Shown: positions 26,261 to 35,412 of the stretch, piece by piece
Numbering within the stretch: the stretch's first letter is position 1
Layout: each line of letters begins with the position of its first letter
From: GCA-003244245 sp050699515
GTDB lineage: Bacteria > Actinomycetota > Actinomycetes > Mycobacteriales > Pseudonocardiaceae
Direction: 5' to 3'
Assembly: GCA_050699515.1 (NCBI GenBank)
Contig: JBOHFF010000076.1
Coordinates: forward strand, 1 to 64,000
Length of the DNA stretch: 64,000 bases
The notes under the pieces: model-generated
What the model was told of the DNA's origin: nothing
Database searches by the model: none
What the model saw: the letters and a program-made list of their open reading frames with translations, nothing else
Translations under genes and position numbers: made by a program

Positions 26261-27955
26261 CTATACCGGCAGGCCCATCCGGTGGGCCATTCTCCGCAGC
26301 TCTATGCCGATGGCGTCGCTGTGGGCGCCGGGGAGCAGCGCGGCGATGGTGTCGCGGACATGCGGATCCCGCAGGACCATGGTGGGGAAGATGTTCTCCG
26401 CCGTGCGCAGCGCCCGGAACGCGTCGTCATGGCGTCCCCGCAGCTGGGCCAGCGCCCGGCCGAGATGCATCCAGTACACGGACCGGTTCACCAAGAGGGG
26501 GTTACGCTCGGGGTCGACCTGCTGCGCGATACGGGCCGCTTGGTCAGGCTCGTGGGCTTCCAGCGCTTGCCACATGCGAGCAAGCCCCACATTCACCGGC
26601 CCGAACGAAAAGCCCAGGGAATCGAGTTTATGGGTGGCGCCGAACCGGTCGGCCACCTCGGCGGCGGCGGTCATCGGTGCGGCCATATCACCGAATCGGC
26701 GTTCCAGCGCAGCGGCGGTCGCACGGCAGGCGGTGACAAAGCCAATCAGCCCCGCAGTGGTGGCGGTAGTCGGTGGCAGGATGATCGACTCGAGCTTGGC
26801 CCGCCCCAGCTCCAGTGCTCCGCCGGCCAGCAGGCCGTTAGCCACCGCGAACTCGGCCACGGCGAGAGTGGTGGTCTCGTTGCGTTCCTGGGCCAGGCGG
26901 CGGGCCAGGAAGATGACCCGGCGCTTCAGGTCGGTGGGCGCGCCTGCGTAGGCCAGCCACATGCGGGTGACGTGGACATGGAGGTAGACGGCGAGGCCGA
27001 GCAGCTCGGCGTGGTCGGTGCCGATGGCCAGGGTGGTGTGCAGGTTGCGGATCAAGCCGGGCAGCTCGGCGGCCACCTCGGCGAACTGGCAGGCCCGTAG
27101 TTGGGCGTGGATCTGGGCCACCTGCTCCCGCAGTACCGCCGCGGGGAGCAGCAGGCCGTCGGGGTGGTCGGCGTCGATGGCGTCCAGGGCTAGGCGGACC
27201 GCTTCGGTGGTGGAGTCGGTGTGCCCGTTGGCTGGTGCGGGGATCGGTAGCCTGGTCAGCTCGCTCGGGGCGATCTCCAGGGCGTTGGCCAGCGCTACGA
27301 TCTCCGAGAGGGTCACAGCCCGCTGGCCATGCTCGATCCGGTGCAGCGTCGATGTACTCACTCCGGCCAGTCCGGCGACGACCTGCAGGGATTTGTCCCG
27401 AGTCTTGCGGATCCGGTGCAGCCGGATACCGATGGTGCGCGCGTGCTCCGCATCCATCGCTGCACCTTCATTCACCACGGCCGGCCCCCTGCCGCTGCCC
27501 GCGGGCGATCGAGGCCCCGGTGGGGGTGCGGTCACCAGGGTACCGGCCGGCTTTCCGGATCGGGTGGCTCGTTGAGGTGGCCGGGGTGGTGCGAGCCGGT
27601 GGCCGCCGAGGTGCATGGTGAGTTGCTGGCTGGCTCCAGCGGCCTCCCAGATCCCGGTCGAGAGCTGCGCGGCCCGGGACACATCCAGCCGCACACTGCC
27701 CTGAGTGCCCGCGCAGCTCAGGTGCAGGGTCACGCTGCCGTCGCGGCAGGCAACCAGCTGGACGCTGCCGTCGGGGTCGGCACGGGTCAGGCCCTGCACG
27801 GGCACTCGCCAGTCCTCCCGGCTGATATCGCCGCTCACGAGGACGCCGCTGGCAGGCCGATCAGGCTGCGCGTGCTGCGGCTCGGTCAGCTCAGCGCCGC
27901 GGGCGGTTGTGCTGGGCGTCCCTGCCTGGTCAGGGGTGGGTGGGATGGTGGGCAT
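26261..27955 (-). CDS. XRE regulator with long N-terminal extension and TPR-like C-terminus
   Basis: A 564-aa protein from ATG 27955, with GGGAGAGGA 8 bases upstream. Residues 40-125 form an unrecognised beta-rich segment (VQLVACRDGSVTLHLSCAG). From residue 167 (an internal ATG at 27457 with a GAAGG ahead of it) comes a classic XRE HTH: IGIRLHRIRKTRDKSLQVVA, GLAGVSTSTLHRIEHGQRAV. The last 300 residues are helical and TPR-like. Either this is one fusion protein, or the XRE part (398 aa) is also made separately from 27457. A small HTH gene is divergent. Confidence 0.7.
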   Translation of the reverse strand: MPTIPPTPDQAGTPSTTARGAELTEPQHAQPDRPASGVLVSGDISREDWRVPVQGLTRADPDGSVQLVACRDGSVTLHLSCAGTQGSVRLDVSRAAQLSTGIWEAAGASQQLTMHLGGHRLAPPRPPQRATRSGKPAGTLVTAPPPGPRSPAGSGRGPAVVNEGAAMDAEHARTIGIRLHRIRKTRDKSLQVVAGLAGVSTSTLHRIEHGQRAVTLSEIVALANALEIAPSELTRLPIPAPANGHTDSTTEAVRLALDAIDADHPDGLLLPAAVLREQVAQIHAQLRACQFAEVAAELPGLIRNLHTTLAIGTDHAELLGLAVYLHVHVTRMWLAYAGAPTDLKRRVIFLARRLAQERNETTTLAVAEFAVANGLLAGGALELGRAKLESIILPPTTATTAGLIGFVTACRATAAALERRFGDMAAPMTAAAEVADRFGATHKLDSLGFSFGPVNVGLARMWQALEAHEPDQAARIAQQVDPERNPLLVNRSVYWMHLGRALAQLRGRHDDAFRALRTAENIFPTMVLRDPHVRDTIAALLPGAHSDAIGIELRRMAHRMGLPV

Positions 27956-28048
27956 CGGGTCCTCTCCCGCTGGCAAGAGTGGGATCACGCTCCTGCGTCC
28001 GGCGTCCACCACCGGATGAGGAGCGCTTACTGAACGTGGATACTGCCA

Positions 28049-28061
28049 TGTAACGCGTACA
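28049..28061. promoter_or_regulatory. Possible operator between divergent regulators
   Basis: TGTAACGCGTACA (28049-28061) has TGTA/TACA arms around ACGCG and lies in the 156-bp gap between the XRE gene and the MerR-like gene. It is followed by ACGCCTACATCGCATAC, a related but degenerate string. A regulator site is inferred from position and symmetry only. Confidence 0.3.
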
Positions 28062-28111
28062 ACGCCTACATCGCATACGGAAGGCATCGGCGCGCGGAGC
28101 ATGCGCCTACG

Positions 28112-28300
28112 GTGCCGGTCGTGACGCTGGTGACCACCGGACAGCTCGCCGCCGAGCTGGGAGTCAGCCGCAGTGCGGTGCTCAAGTGGCACCGGGCCGG
28201 GTTCATCACCCCTGAGTTGATCACCCCGGGCAATCATCTGCGCTGGGACGCGGAGCGGGTCCGTGCGCAGTTGCGTGCCCGCCGCCAACGCGACGAATGA
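28112..28300 (+). CDS. Small MerR/excisionase-like DNA-binding protein
   Basis: A 62-aa protein (GTG 28112, or GTG 28121). VTTGQLAAELGVSRSAVLKW and HRAGFITPELITPGNHLRWD form a winged HTH like those of BldC, MerR and excisionases. There is no effector domain. It is divergent from the XRE regulator and convergent with the histidine kinase gene. Confidence 0.75.
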   Translation: MPVVTLVTTGQLAAELGVSRSAVLKWHRAGFITPELITPGNHLRWDAERVRAQLRARRQRDE

Positions 28301-28404
28301 TGCTGGAGAGCGGAGCGCTCGGCTCGCCGCCGACGCGCGGGTTTTTCCGGCAAGCTACGGTGTGGATCAATCGGGCTGGATCACCCAGCCTGACACCACC
28401 CGGA

Positions 28405-29595
28405 TCAGCGCTCGTGAGTGATCGGCACGCGCAGCCGCACGATGGTGCCGCGGCCGGGGGTGCTGTCGGCGGTGAGCTGACCGCCCAGCAGCTCAGCACG
28501 TTGCTGCATACCGGGCAGACCGTATCCCATCGGCCCGGTTCGTCCGGGTACGGCGGAGGGGTCGAACCCGACGCCGTCGTCGGAGACCTCCAGCACGACC
28601 GCGCCGGCGGCCAGCGAGAGCCGCAGTTGGACGTGCGCGGCGCCGGCGTGCTTCATGATGTTCTGCAGCGCCTCTTGTGCGATCCGGTAGACGGCGGTCT
28701 CGACGTGCTCGGGCAGCTCGGTGCTCACGGTGTCCACCGCGACGTTGGGCAGCGGGGTCGAGCGTGCGAGGCTTTCCAGGCTCGCGGCCAGCCCGAGGTC
28801 GTCCAGTACGGGCGGGCGCAGCCCGGAGATCGCGTTGCGGGTCTCGTCCAGCGCCCCCGCGGCGAGCTCCTGGGCGCGGGCGATCTGCTCGGCGGCGCTG
28901 GCCGGGTCGGTGCCCACCGCGTCCGCCGCGGCCGAGAGGTGGAACGAGAGGCTGACGATGCGCTGGCTGATGCCGTCGTGGATCTCACCGGCGAGCCGGC
29001 GCCGTTCGGTCTCCTGGAGCAGCACGATCTGCTCGGCGAAGCGCTCCATCGCCTCCTCGCGTTCGGCGAGCCTGTCATGCAGGCCGGCGTTCTCGATGGC
29101 TCCGGCCATCAGACCGGCTACCGAGCTCAGCAGTTCGACGTCCGCGGTGGTGAACTCGCGGCGGTCCCGGGTGTGCACGTTGAGCACCCCGACCAGATCG
29201 CCGGGCCTGGTCAGCATCGGCACCGAGGCCATGGAGACGAACTCCTCGCCACGCAACTCGGGGATGTAGCGATAGCGCGGATCCGCCCGCTTGTTGTCGG
29301 TGATCACCACTGGCTGGCAGTTCGCGGCGACCCACCCCGACACCCCCTCACCGAGCGGTAGCTCGATGCGCCGGGCGAGCCGGTCGAACGGCGGCGTGGC
29401 GCCGCGCAGCTGCAACCGGGAGCCGGTCGGATCCAGCAGGTGTACGAAGCAGACATCGGTGGAGGTGGTCTCGGTGATCAGGTCGGCCACCCGCTGGGCG
29501 ATCCCGTCGAGGTCGAGCCCCGCCGAGAGGATCTCGATCACCCGATGCAGCAGCCGGGAGTCGGCGGCGGCCCGGCCCGGCCCCGAGCGGATCAT
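28405..29595 (-). CDS. GAF-domain sensor histidine kinase (NarL type)
   Basis: A 396-aa cytoplasmic kinase. Residues 10-160 are a GAF domain (VADLITETTSTDVCFVHLLD, PLGEGVSGWVAANCQPVVI). ETERRRLAGEIHDGISQRIV gives the HisKA_3 phospho-acceptor His; AVYRIAQEALQNIMKHAGAA is the N box and YGLPGMQQRAELLGGQL the G region. There are no TM helices, so it senses an internal ligand or redox state. Its start overlaps the stop of the response regulator by 4 bp, so the pair forms one two-component system. Confidence 0.93.
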   Translation of the reverse strand: MIRSGPGRAAADSRLLHRVIEILSAGLDLDGIAQRVADLITETTSTDVCFVHLLDPTGSRLQLRGATPPFDRLARRIELPLGEGVSGWVAANCQPVVITDNKRADPRYRYIPELRGEEFVSMASVPMLTRPGDLVGVLNVHTRDRREFTTADVELLSSVAGLMAGAIENAGLHDRLAEREEAMERFAEQIVLLQETERRRLAGEIHDGISQRIVSLSFHLSAAADAVGTDPASAAEQIARAQELAAGALDETRNAISGLRPPVLDDLGLAASLESLARSTPLPNVAVDTVSTELPEHVETAVYRIAQEALQNIMKHAGAAHVQLRLSLAAGAVVLEVSDDGVGFDPSAVPGRTGPMGYGLPGMQQRAELLGGQLTADSTPGRGTIVRLRVPITHER

Positions 29596-30272
29596 CGGAA
29601 GACTCCCTCCCGAAGTGCGGCCGCGACCGCGCCGGAGCGGTCCGAGACGTCCAGTTTGCGGTAGATCCCGCGGGCGTGCGTCTTGACGGTCTCCTCACTG
29701 ACGGTGAGCCGCCCGGCGATGGCCCGGTTGGACAGCCCGGCCACCATCAGCTCGAGCACCTCGCTCTCCCGCTGGGTCAGCCCCAGGCGTGCCCCCGGCC
29801 AGAACTCCCCACCGCGCAGGTGCGCCACCGACATCGCGACCTTCGCCGCCAGGCTGGGATCGATCAGGATCTCGCCCTGGTGAATCCGCTGCAGATGATC
29901 GACCAGCTCCGCGCCGCGCACCCGCTTGAGCAGGAACCCGGCCGCACCCAGACGCAACGCCTGGTAGAGGTACTGCTCGTCGTCGTAGACGGTCAGGAAC
30001 ACGACCTTGCTGCCGGGTTGCCGTTTGTGGATCTCTGCGCAGAGGTCCAGCCCGCTGGAGCCGCGCAACCGGACGTCGAGCAGGGTGATGTCGGGCTCCT
30101 GCCCGGTGATGACCTTGAGCGCGAGATCCGGCTCGGTGGCCTCACCGACGATCTCCACCCGGTCGGAGTAGGGAGCCAGCATCGCGCGCAGCCCGTCGAG
30201 CACCATCTGGTGGTCGTCGACGACCACCACCCGCAGCGGGTCACGCACTCGGCGCACAGTGGCACTGCTCAT
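29592..30272 (-). CDS. LuxR/NarL-family response regulator
   Basis: A 226-aa protein. The receiver domain shows RVVVVDDHQMVLDGLRAML (acid pair), PDITLLDVRLRGSSGLDL (phospho-Asp) and GAAGFLLKRV (Lys). The C-terminal HTH is LTQRESEVLELMVAGLSNRA followed by VSEETVKTHARGIYRKL. It is co-transcribed with the GAF kinase. Targets are unknown; the antiporter gene next upstream is a candidate. Confidence 0.95.
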   Translation of the reverse strand: MSSATVRRVRDPLRVVVVDDHQMVLDGLRAMLAPYSDRVEIVGEATEPDLALKVITGQEPDITLLDVRLRGSSGLDLCAEIHKRQPGSKVVFLTVYDDEQYLYQALRLGAAGFLLKRVRGAELVDHLQRIHQGEILIDPSLAAKVAMSVAHLRGGEFWPGARLGLTQRESEVLELMVAGLSNRAIAGRLTVSEETVKTHARGIYRKLDVSDRSGAVAAALREGVFR

Positions 30273-30315
30273 GGCAGCAGCCTACGCACGGACGGTAGTG
30301 CCGCGGCCGGTCTGA

Positions 30316-31515
30316 CTAGCTCGGCACCGTCTCGGGGCAGTCCGGATCGGGCTTCCTGCGAAGCGTCCACGCCGTGGCGGTCGGGAAGGCGACGACGGTG
30401 ATGACGGCAGCGGTGATCAACGCCGAGGCGGTCGCCGGCGTGATCTGTCCGGCGGCGTCCGCTACCTGCACCACCGCCACGACGAAGGTCAGCTTGGTGC
30501 ACAGCAGCAGTCCTGAGGCCAGCAACTCGCGGTTGGTCAGCATCCGGCTGAACAGCAGCGTGGGCAGCGCGCGCGTCACGACCATCGCGACCAGCAGCAC
30601 CGGCACCAGCACGAGGTCCGCGGTGCTGCTCGCCAGCGCGGCGAAGTCGAACCGCAGGCCGGCGGTCACGAAGAAGATCGGCACCAGCAACCCGAACCCG
30701 ATCACCTCGATCTTTCTCCGGGTGGTTCCGGTGCCCTGCGCCCGGTCACTGATCGCGGACGCCGCGACCCCGGCGATGAAGGAACCCAGGATGGCCTCCA
30801 GCCCGAGCACCTGGCCGAGTGCAGCGAACCCGACCATTGTCAGTATCGCCAACCGCACGCCGAGCTGCGTGGCCCCACCGACCCGCTGGCACAGCGCCTG
30901 GCGCAGCGCATTCACCGCGCTGATCCTCAGCAACACCAGCGCCAGGACGACCCCGGCTGCGCAAAAGATCACCAAGCTGATCAGCGTGCGTCCCAATGAG
31001 GCGCCGTCGGACGGCGCGATCACCGAGATGAGCGCGACCGAGGTGAAGTCGCCGAGCAGCCCGCCGAGTAGTGTCAGTTGCCCCAACGGCGTGTTCAGCA
31101 CCCCGGCGTCCTTGAGCACGACGACCACGATGCCCAGCGACGTAGTGAGCAGGATGGCGACGATGACGCCGACGTTCACGATCAATCCCACCGCGTGCAT
31201 CGCCAGTGACAGGCCGGCGGCGATTGCCGCCGAGAACCCGAACGCCCACAGCCCGGTGGCCAGGGTGGGGCCCCGCAGCATGCTAATCCGGACCTCGAGC
31301 CCCGCGACGAACAACAGGTAGGTCAGACCCAGCGAGGACAGCAGCTCCACGCCGCCGTCGAGGCGGATCCAGCCCAGACCCGAGTTGCCGACCACGATCC
31401 CGATCAAGATCATGACGACCGCGTCCGGCACCGGCACCCGGAGCAGATCCACCAGCAGCGGCGCCACGACCGCGACGAGGATGAGCCCGAACAGGCTCAC
31501 ATAATCGATCGGCAT
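30316..31515 (-). CDS. Cation:proton antiporter (CPA2/Kef type)
   Basis: A 399-aa membrane protein with about 12 hydrophobic segments. LLVDLLRVPVPDAVVMILIG, GLTYLLFVAGLEVRISML and LTTSLGIVVVVLKDAGVLNT are typical of the Na+/H+ exchanger fold; GGLLGDFTSVALISVI carries the conserved membrane Asp. It lacks the cytoplasmic TrkA-N/C domains of true KefB/C. It exports a monovalent cation in exchange for protons. Confidence 0.9.
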   Translation of the reverse strand: MPIDYVSLFGLILVAVVAPLLVDLLRVPVPDAVVMILIGIVVGNSGLGWIRLDGGVELLSSLGLTYLLFVAGLEVRISMLRGPTLATGLWAFGFSAAIAAGLSLAMHAVGLIVNVGVIVAILLTTSLGIVVVVLKDAGVLNTPLGQLTLLGGLLGDFTSVALISVIAPSDGASLGRTLISLVIFCAAGVVLALVLLRISAVNALRQALCQRVGGATQLGVRLAILTMVGFAALGQVLGLEAILGSFIAGVAASAISDRAQGTGTTRRKIEVIGFGLLVPIFFVTAGLRFDFAALASSTADLVLVPVLLVAMVVTRALPTLLFSRMLTNRELLASGLLLCTKLTFVVAVVQVADAAGQITPATASALITAAVITVVAFPTATAWTLRRKPDPDCPETVPS

Positions 31516-31528
31516 GTGACTCGCGCTG

Positions 31529-32041
31529 TCACATCGGCCGCATGTAGATGCTGAACCGCAGGTCCAGGTGGGTGAAGTCGTGCTGGTGGACGAAGCCGGC
31601 GTGCTCGTAGAGCGCTCGCGCGGCCACCATCATCTCCGCGGTGTGCAGGCCCACCGCCGGTGCGTGATCCCCCCGGGCCAGGGCCAGGCAATCCTCGGTG
31701 AGTGCGCGGGCCACCCCCCGGCCGCGCAGCTCCGGGTCGACTCCCAGTACCCGGATGACCGCCCACTCCGGCGGGACCCGCTGGTAGTCCCTGGGGCCGG
31801 GCGGCAGGTAGGTCACCGTGCCGGCGAGCCGATCACCCAACTGCGCGACCCGCAACAGGCCCGGCGCGCCGGGCTCGATGACCTTGGCGATATTGCTGGT
31901 CATGCGCGCCCAATTGGCCGCAGTCAGCCAGGGCTCGAACTCCGCATACGCCGTTGTGACGATCCGGTGCACGGTGGCCAGATCCGCCGCAACGGCCGCT
32001 CGAACCTCGATCACCTGCGGCGACGTTCCCTCAGTGATCAC
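31529..32041 (-). CDS. GNAT-family N-acetyltransferase
   Basis: A 170-aa protein from GTG 32041, with GGAGG at 32050-32054; a longer frame starts at GTG 32080 but has no ribosome-binding site. IRVLGVDPELRGRGVARALT is motif A (RGxGxA) that binds the pyrophosphate of acetyl-CoA, and ALYEHAGFVHQHDFTHLDLR the C-terminal part. The substrate is unknown. It is divergent from a TetR gene, which may control it. Confidence 0.88.
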   Translation of the reverse strand: MITEGTSPQVIEVRAAVAADLATVHRIVTTAYAEFEPWLTAANWARMTSNIAKVIEPGAPGLLRVAQLGDRLAGTVTYLPPGPRDYQRVPPEWAVIRVLGVDPELRGRGVARALTEDCLALARGDHAPAVGLHTAEMMVAARALYEHAGFVHQHDFTHLDLRFSIYMRPM

Positions 32042-32117
32042 TCTGGGTACCTCCGGTATTCCAGGGCAGGAACACCCCACTGGTACACTGGGGCAATTTT
32101 TCTCCCAGGATTGGTCA

Positions 32118-32768
32118 ATGGTGCCCCGGAACCCTGAACGGAAATCTACTCAGCACGCCGTGGAATCCGCCGACGCCACCGTAGTCAACGGTGCCGAGGC
32201 GGAGAGCGGCCGCGAGCGGGTCGTACGGGCGGCATATGACCTGTTCAGCCGGCACGGCACCCGCGCCGTCGGGGTGGATGCGGTGATCGGCGAGGCCGGC
32301 GTCGCAAAAATGACTCTGTACCGGAACTTCGCCTCCAAAGATGATCTTATTTTGGCTTTTCTCGAGCGCCGTGAGGTGCTCTGGACCTATGGCTGGGTCC
32401 GGGCGGAGTCCCAGCGTCGGGGCGATGGTCCAGCACAGCGGTTACTGGCCATCTTCGAGCTCTTCGGTGAGTGGTTCGCCCAGCCGGATTTCGAGGGCTG
32501 CTCCTTCATCACCACGCTGCTGGAGGTGACCAACCGGGACAGCCCGGTCCGGCAGGCGAGCGTCCAGCACCTGGCGAACATCCGCAGCTACCTCTGCGAG
32601 CTCGCGTCCCAAGCCGGGGTGGCGGATCCCGATTCGTTCGCGCGCCAGTGGCACATCCTGATGAAAGGCTCGATCGTCGCCGCCGCCGAGGGTGACACCC
32701 AGGCCGCCGCCCGCGCCCGCGAGCTCGGCATCCTCCTGCTCAAACACCATGGAATAACCCCACACTGA
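32118..32768 (+). CDS. TetR-family transcriptional regulator
   Basis: A 216-aa protein, ATG 32118. RVVRAAYDLFSRHGTRAVGV, VIGEAGVAKMTLYRNFASKD is the TetR HTH; the rest (RRGDGPAQRLLAIFELFGEW, EGCSFITTLLEVTNRDSPVR) is the ligand-binding helical domain. The 76-bp gap to the divergent GNAT gene likely holds its operator, although I see no clear palindrome. Confidence 0.93.
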   Translation: MVPRNPERKSTQHAVESADATVVNGAEAESGRERVVRAAYDLFSRHGTRAVGVDAVIGEAGVAKMTLYRNFASKDDLILAFLERREVLWTYGWVRAESQRRGDGPAQRLLAIFELFGEWFAQPDFEGCSFITTLLEVTNRDSPVRQASVQHLANIRSYLCELASQAGVADPDSFARQWHILMKGSIVAAAEGDTQAAARARELGILLLKHHGITPH

Positions 32769-32769
32769 T

Positions 32770-34071
32770 CTAGCGGCCAGACAGCCGAGCGCGCAGTGCG
32801 TCTGCGGCGTCGGCGAATGACACGGGCGTCTGCTCGCCGGACTCCATGTCCCGCACCGTGACCTCGCCGGCGGCCTGCTCGTCGGCCCCGTAGATGAGCA
32901 CGAACCGGGCGTGCTGGTCGTTCGCCCAGGTCAGCTGCCGGGCGAGCTTGCCGGACGACCCGAGGTACACGCCGGTCCGCAGCCCCCGAGCTCGGAGTTG
33001 CGCGGCGAGCCGCATGATGTCCTCCTCGGCTCCGAGCACCGGCAGGGCGACGTCGAGGCCGTTTGTGGCACTCTGGCCGGTCTCCTGGATCGCGAGGATG
33101 CGTTCGATGCCGATCGAGCCGCCACAAGCGGGTAGGTCAGGGCCACCGAGGGTGGCGACCAGGCCGTCATACCGGCCGCCGGAGGCGATCGAGCCGGGGT
33201 AGCCGGTCGCCTCCACCTCGAAGATCGGGCCGGTGTAGTAGTCCAGTCCCCGGACCATCCGGGGAGTGAACACCACCCGGTCGGATGGCAGGCCGGCGGT
33301 CAGGCTCAGGAGCCGGTCCACTTCGGCGATGCCGAGCCGTCCCGTCTCGGTGGTGTCGAGCTGCTTGCGGATCCGCTCGGTGTCCGGCGCGGTCACGTCG
33401 GTGACCAGCCCCTCGGCGGTGTCTGTGCTGAGCCCGCGCTCCATCAGCTCAGCGGCCACCGCCTCTGGGGTCGCCTTGTCCAGCTTGTCCAGCGAAGCGA
33501 GCACCTTCGTGCCCAGCTCCGGCGCGATGCGGTACGCCTCCAGCAGCCCGTGCAGCGCCTGCCGGGAGTTGACCAGGAATCGGAACTCCTTCACGCCCAG
33601 CGCCTCCAGGCCCTCGTGCACCGCCCAGACGATCTCGGCGTCTGCCATCGGGGACTGCGAGCCCACCGTGTCGATGTCGCACTGGGTGAACTCCCGGAAG
33701 CGGCCCTTTGCCGCGCGGTCGGCCCGCCAGACGTTGCCGATGGCGTAGCGCTTGTAGGGCGAGGGCAGGCGGCTGCCATGGGTTCCGACGACGCGAGCGA
33801 GTGGAACGGTGTGGTCGTAACGCAGCGCGAGATCCGCTTCGCCGCTGGCCTCATGGACACCCCGCTTGAGGATCTTGAAGATGAGCGCGGAGGCCTCGTC
33901 GCCGAGCTTGCCCGCGAAGACCTCCAGCCGCTCGAACGCGGGGGTCTCCAGGGGGTCGAAGCCGTAATGCTCGAACACCCCGGAGATCCGCTCGAACGCG
34001 GCCTTGCGCCGGCGCACGTCGTCGGCCAGGAAGTCGCGGGTACCTGATGGTGGCTCGGCGGCCTTCGCCAT
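32770..34071 (-). CDS. hisS: Histidyl-tRNA synthetase, divergent type
   Basis: A 433-aa class II synthetase that charges tRNA-His. ATG 34071 is chosen because the upstream extension is not HisS-like. PPSGTRDFLADDVRRRKAAF, ALRYDHTVPLARVVGTHGS (motif 2 region), RMVRGLDYYTGPIFEVEATG (HisA signature) and GGSIGIERI (motif 3) are present. The N-terminus differs from the APKG-type HisS found as the main enzyme in mycobacteria, so this may be an extra copy. A broken piece of a close relative lies at 41.5-41.75 kb. The gene sits next to a PP-loop ATPase on the same strand. Confidence 0.92.
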   Translation of the reverse strand: MAKAAEPPSGTRDFLADDVRRRKAAFERISGVFEHYGFDPLETPAFERLEVFAGKLGDEASALIFKILKRGVHEASGEADLALRYDHTVPLARVVGTHGSRLPSPYKRYAIGNVWRADRAAKGRFREFTQCDIDTVGSQSPMADAEIVWAVHEGLEALGVKEFRFLVNSRQALHGLLEAYRIAPELGTKVLASLDKLDKATPEAVAAELMERGLSTDTAEGLVTDVTAPDTERIRKQLDTTETGRLGIAEVDRLLSLTAGLPSDRVVFTPRMVRGLDYYTGPIFEVEATGYPGSIASGGRYDGLVATLGGPDLPACGGSIGIERILAIQETGQSATNGLDVALPVLGAEEDIMRLAAQLRARGLRTGVYLGSSGKLARQLTWANDQHARFVLIYGADEQAAGEVTVRDMESGEQTPVSFADAADALRARLSGR

Positions 34072-34144
34072 AACCTCGTCCTCCGGGCAGTGGGGTGAGA
34101 TGCATTGTCCGACTACCAGTCGCGGTGGTGCACCGCCGGGTCGA

Positions 34145-35377
34145 TCAGGGGGGTTTCCGCCAGTCCGGGAAGTACCCGCGCAGCAAGCCGAGCACCTGAT
34201 TCTCAGTGTCAGCGTCACTCCATCCGGTACGCATCAACGGCGTGCCGTCGATCGGCGACAGTTCCTCCCAGCCATCGATGCTGTTCATGAGCGCGGCGAC
34301 CCCATCCATCAGGGAGAGCGAGATCTGCGGGCCGATGGCATCGAGGCAGTGCGCGAGGAAATAGATCGCCGAGCGTTGTGGTGTGGTCGTGTCTACTCGC
34401 TCGCGGTAGTTACTGGCGCTGTAGCGTGGGTAGCAGGCGTCGAGCAGGTGTTTCGGGATTTCCCACAGTGGGAACAGGCAGTTCACGTCAGTCATCCGGC
34501 GGACTGGGTACGCCAGCGGACGGCGGCCGTTCATAAGGCAGAACAGCAACTCTGCCAAGAGATCTTCGCGGTTATAGCCGACGCACAGGTTGTGCGCGGA
34601 CAGCTCGCGGCACAGGCGGCGACCCACGAGGTTGACGAAGAACGTCCCGAAGAAGTGCACGGTGTCCGGGCCGTAGTCGCGCCGGAACGCCTCCCACAGC
34701 TTCGCTGGGGATGTGCTCATGTACAGCAGGTTGGTCATGTCGGAGGCGTAGAGGACGCGGTGCTCGAACCCCGCGCGGTCGCACAGTTCACGCGCGCGGT
34801 TCACCGCTGACTCCGGCCAGAGCGGGTCCATCGCGAGTGTGAAGCATAAGATCTCTGAGGCTGGTTGCCCCGATGCCTGGACAAACTTGGTGAGGCCATA
34901 GACCAGCGTGTTGCTGTCGCCGCCGCCGGAGATGCCCGCGACGATCGGGGTGGTGACCTCGTGCTGTTGGAGGAAGGTCACGATCTGGTCGGACACGATC
35001 TCGCGGAGCGTGGAGTCGTCGACCAGGTGGATGCGGCCCAGCGGTTGCCGGCGGCCGTACTCAAAGTCGAGCAGCGCGGCGACGGGGGTGCTGTCACGGC
35101 GAATGATATGTGTGTCGGGGCTGCGCAGGGTGTCGATGTCGGTATTCCGAATACAGCGCAGCACAACGTTGTGCTCGGTCGGTATCTCGCTGAGCGGAGT
35201 GGTCATCGGTATCGGTACGTGGTCGTCTTCGCTGCGTACCTCGTAGGCTTGGAACAGGCTCGGCGGCAGTCGGTTGGCGAGCAGGATCTCCGCCAGCGAC
35301 AGCTCGTCGGCGACCTTGATCGACCGCGAGCCAGCAGTGAATTCCAAGGTGACGCGTTTCCAATCGGTTGTGGTCAA
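34145..35377 (-). CDS. PP-loop (N-type ATP pyrophosphatase) protein with beta-grasp-like N-terminus
   Basis: A 410-aa protein. I choose the TTG at 35377 because GGAGG lies 6 bases upstream and nothing upstream in frame looks coding. Residues 1-80 (VTLEFTAGSRSIKVADELSL ... HNVVLRCIRNTD) look like a small beta-grasp fold. SGGGDSNTLVYGL (150-162) is the PP-loop that binds ATP; DPLWPESAVNRARELCDRAG and VGYNREDLLAELLF follow as in tRNA-thiolating and asparagine-synthase-like enzymes. There is no glutaminase domain. It would adenylate a carboxyl or tRNA base. It is preceded by a 59-aa peptide gene. Confidence 0.75.
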   Translation of the reverse strand: MTTTDWKRVTLEFTAGSRSIKVADELSLAEILLANRLPPSLFQAYEVRSEDDHVPIPMTTPLSEIPTEHNVVLRCIRNTDIDTLRSPDTHIIRRDSTPVAALLDFEYGRRQPLGRIHLVDDSTLREIVSDQIVTFLQQHEVTTPIVAGISGGGDSNTLVYGLTKFVQASGQPASEILCFTLAMDPLWPESAVNRARELCDRAGFEHRVLYASDMTNLLYMSTSPAKLWEAFRRDYGPDTVHFFGTFFVNLVGRRLCRELSAHNLCVGYNREDLLAELLFCLMNGRRPLAYPVRRMTDVNCLFPLWEIPKHLLDACYPRYSASNYRERVDTTTPQRSAIYFLAHCLDAIGPQISLSLMDGVAALMNSIDGWEELSPIDGTPLMRTGWSDADTENQVLGLLRGYFPDWRKPP

Positions 35378-35412
35378 CGTGTTCCTCCACTGCTGACTCG
35401 CGGTCCAATCCG

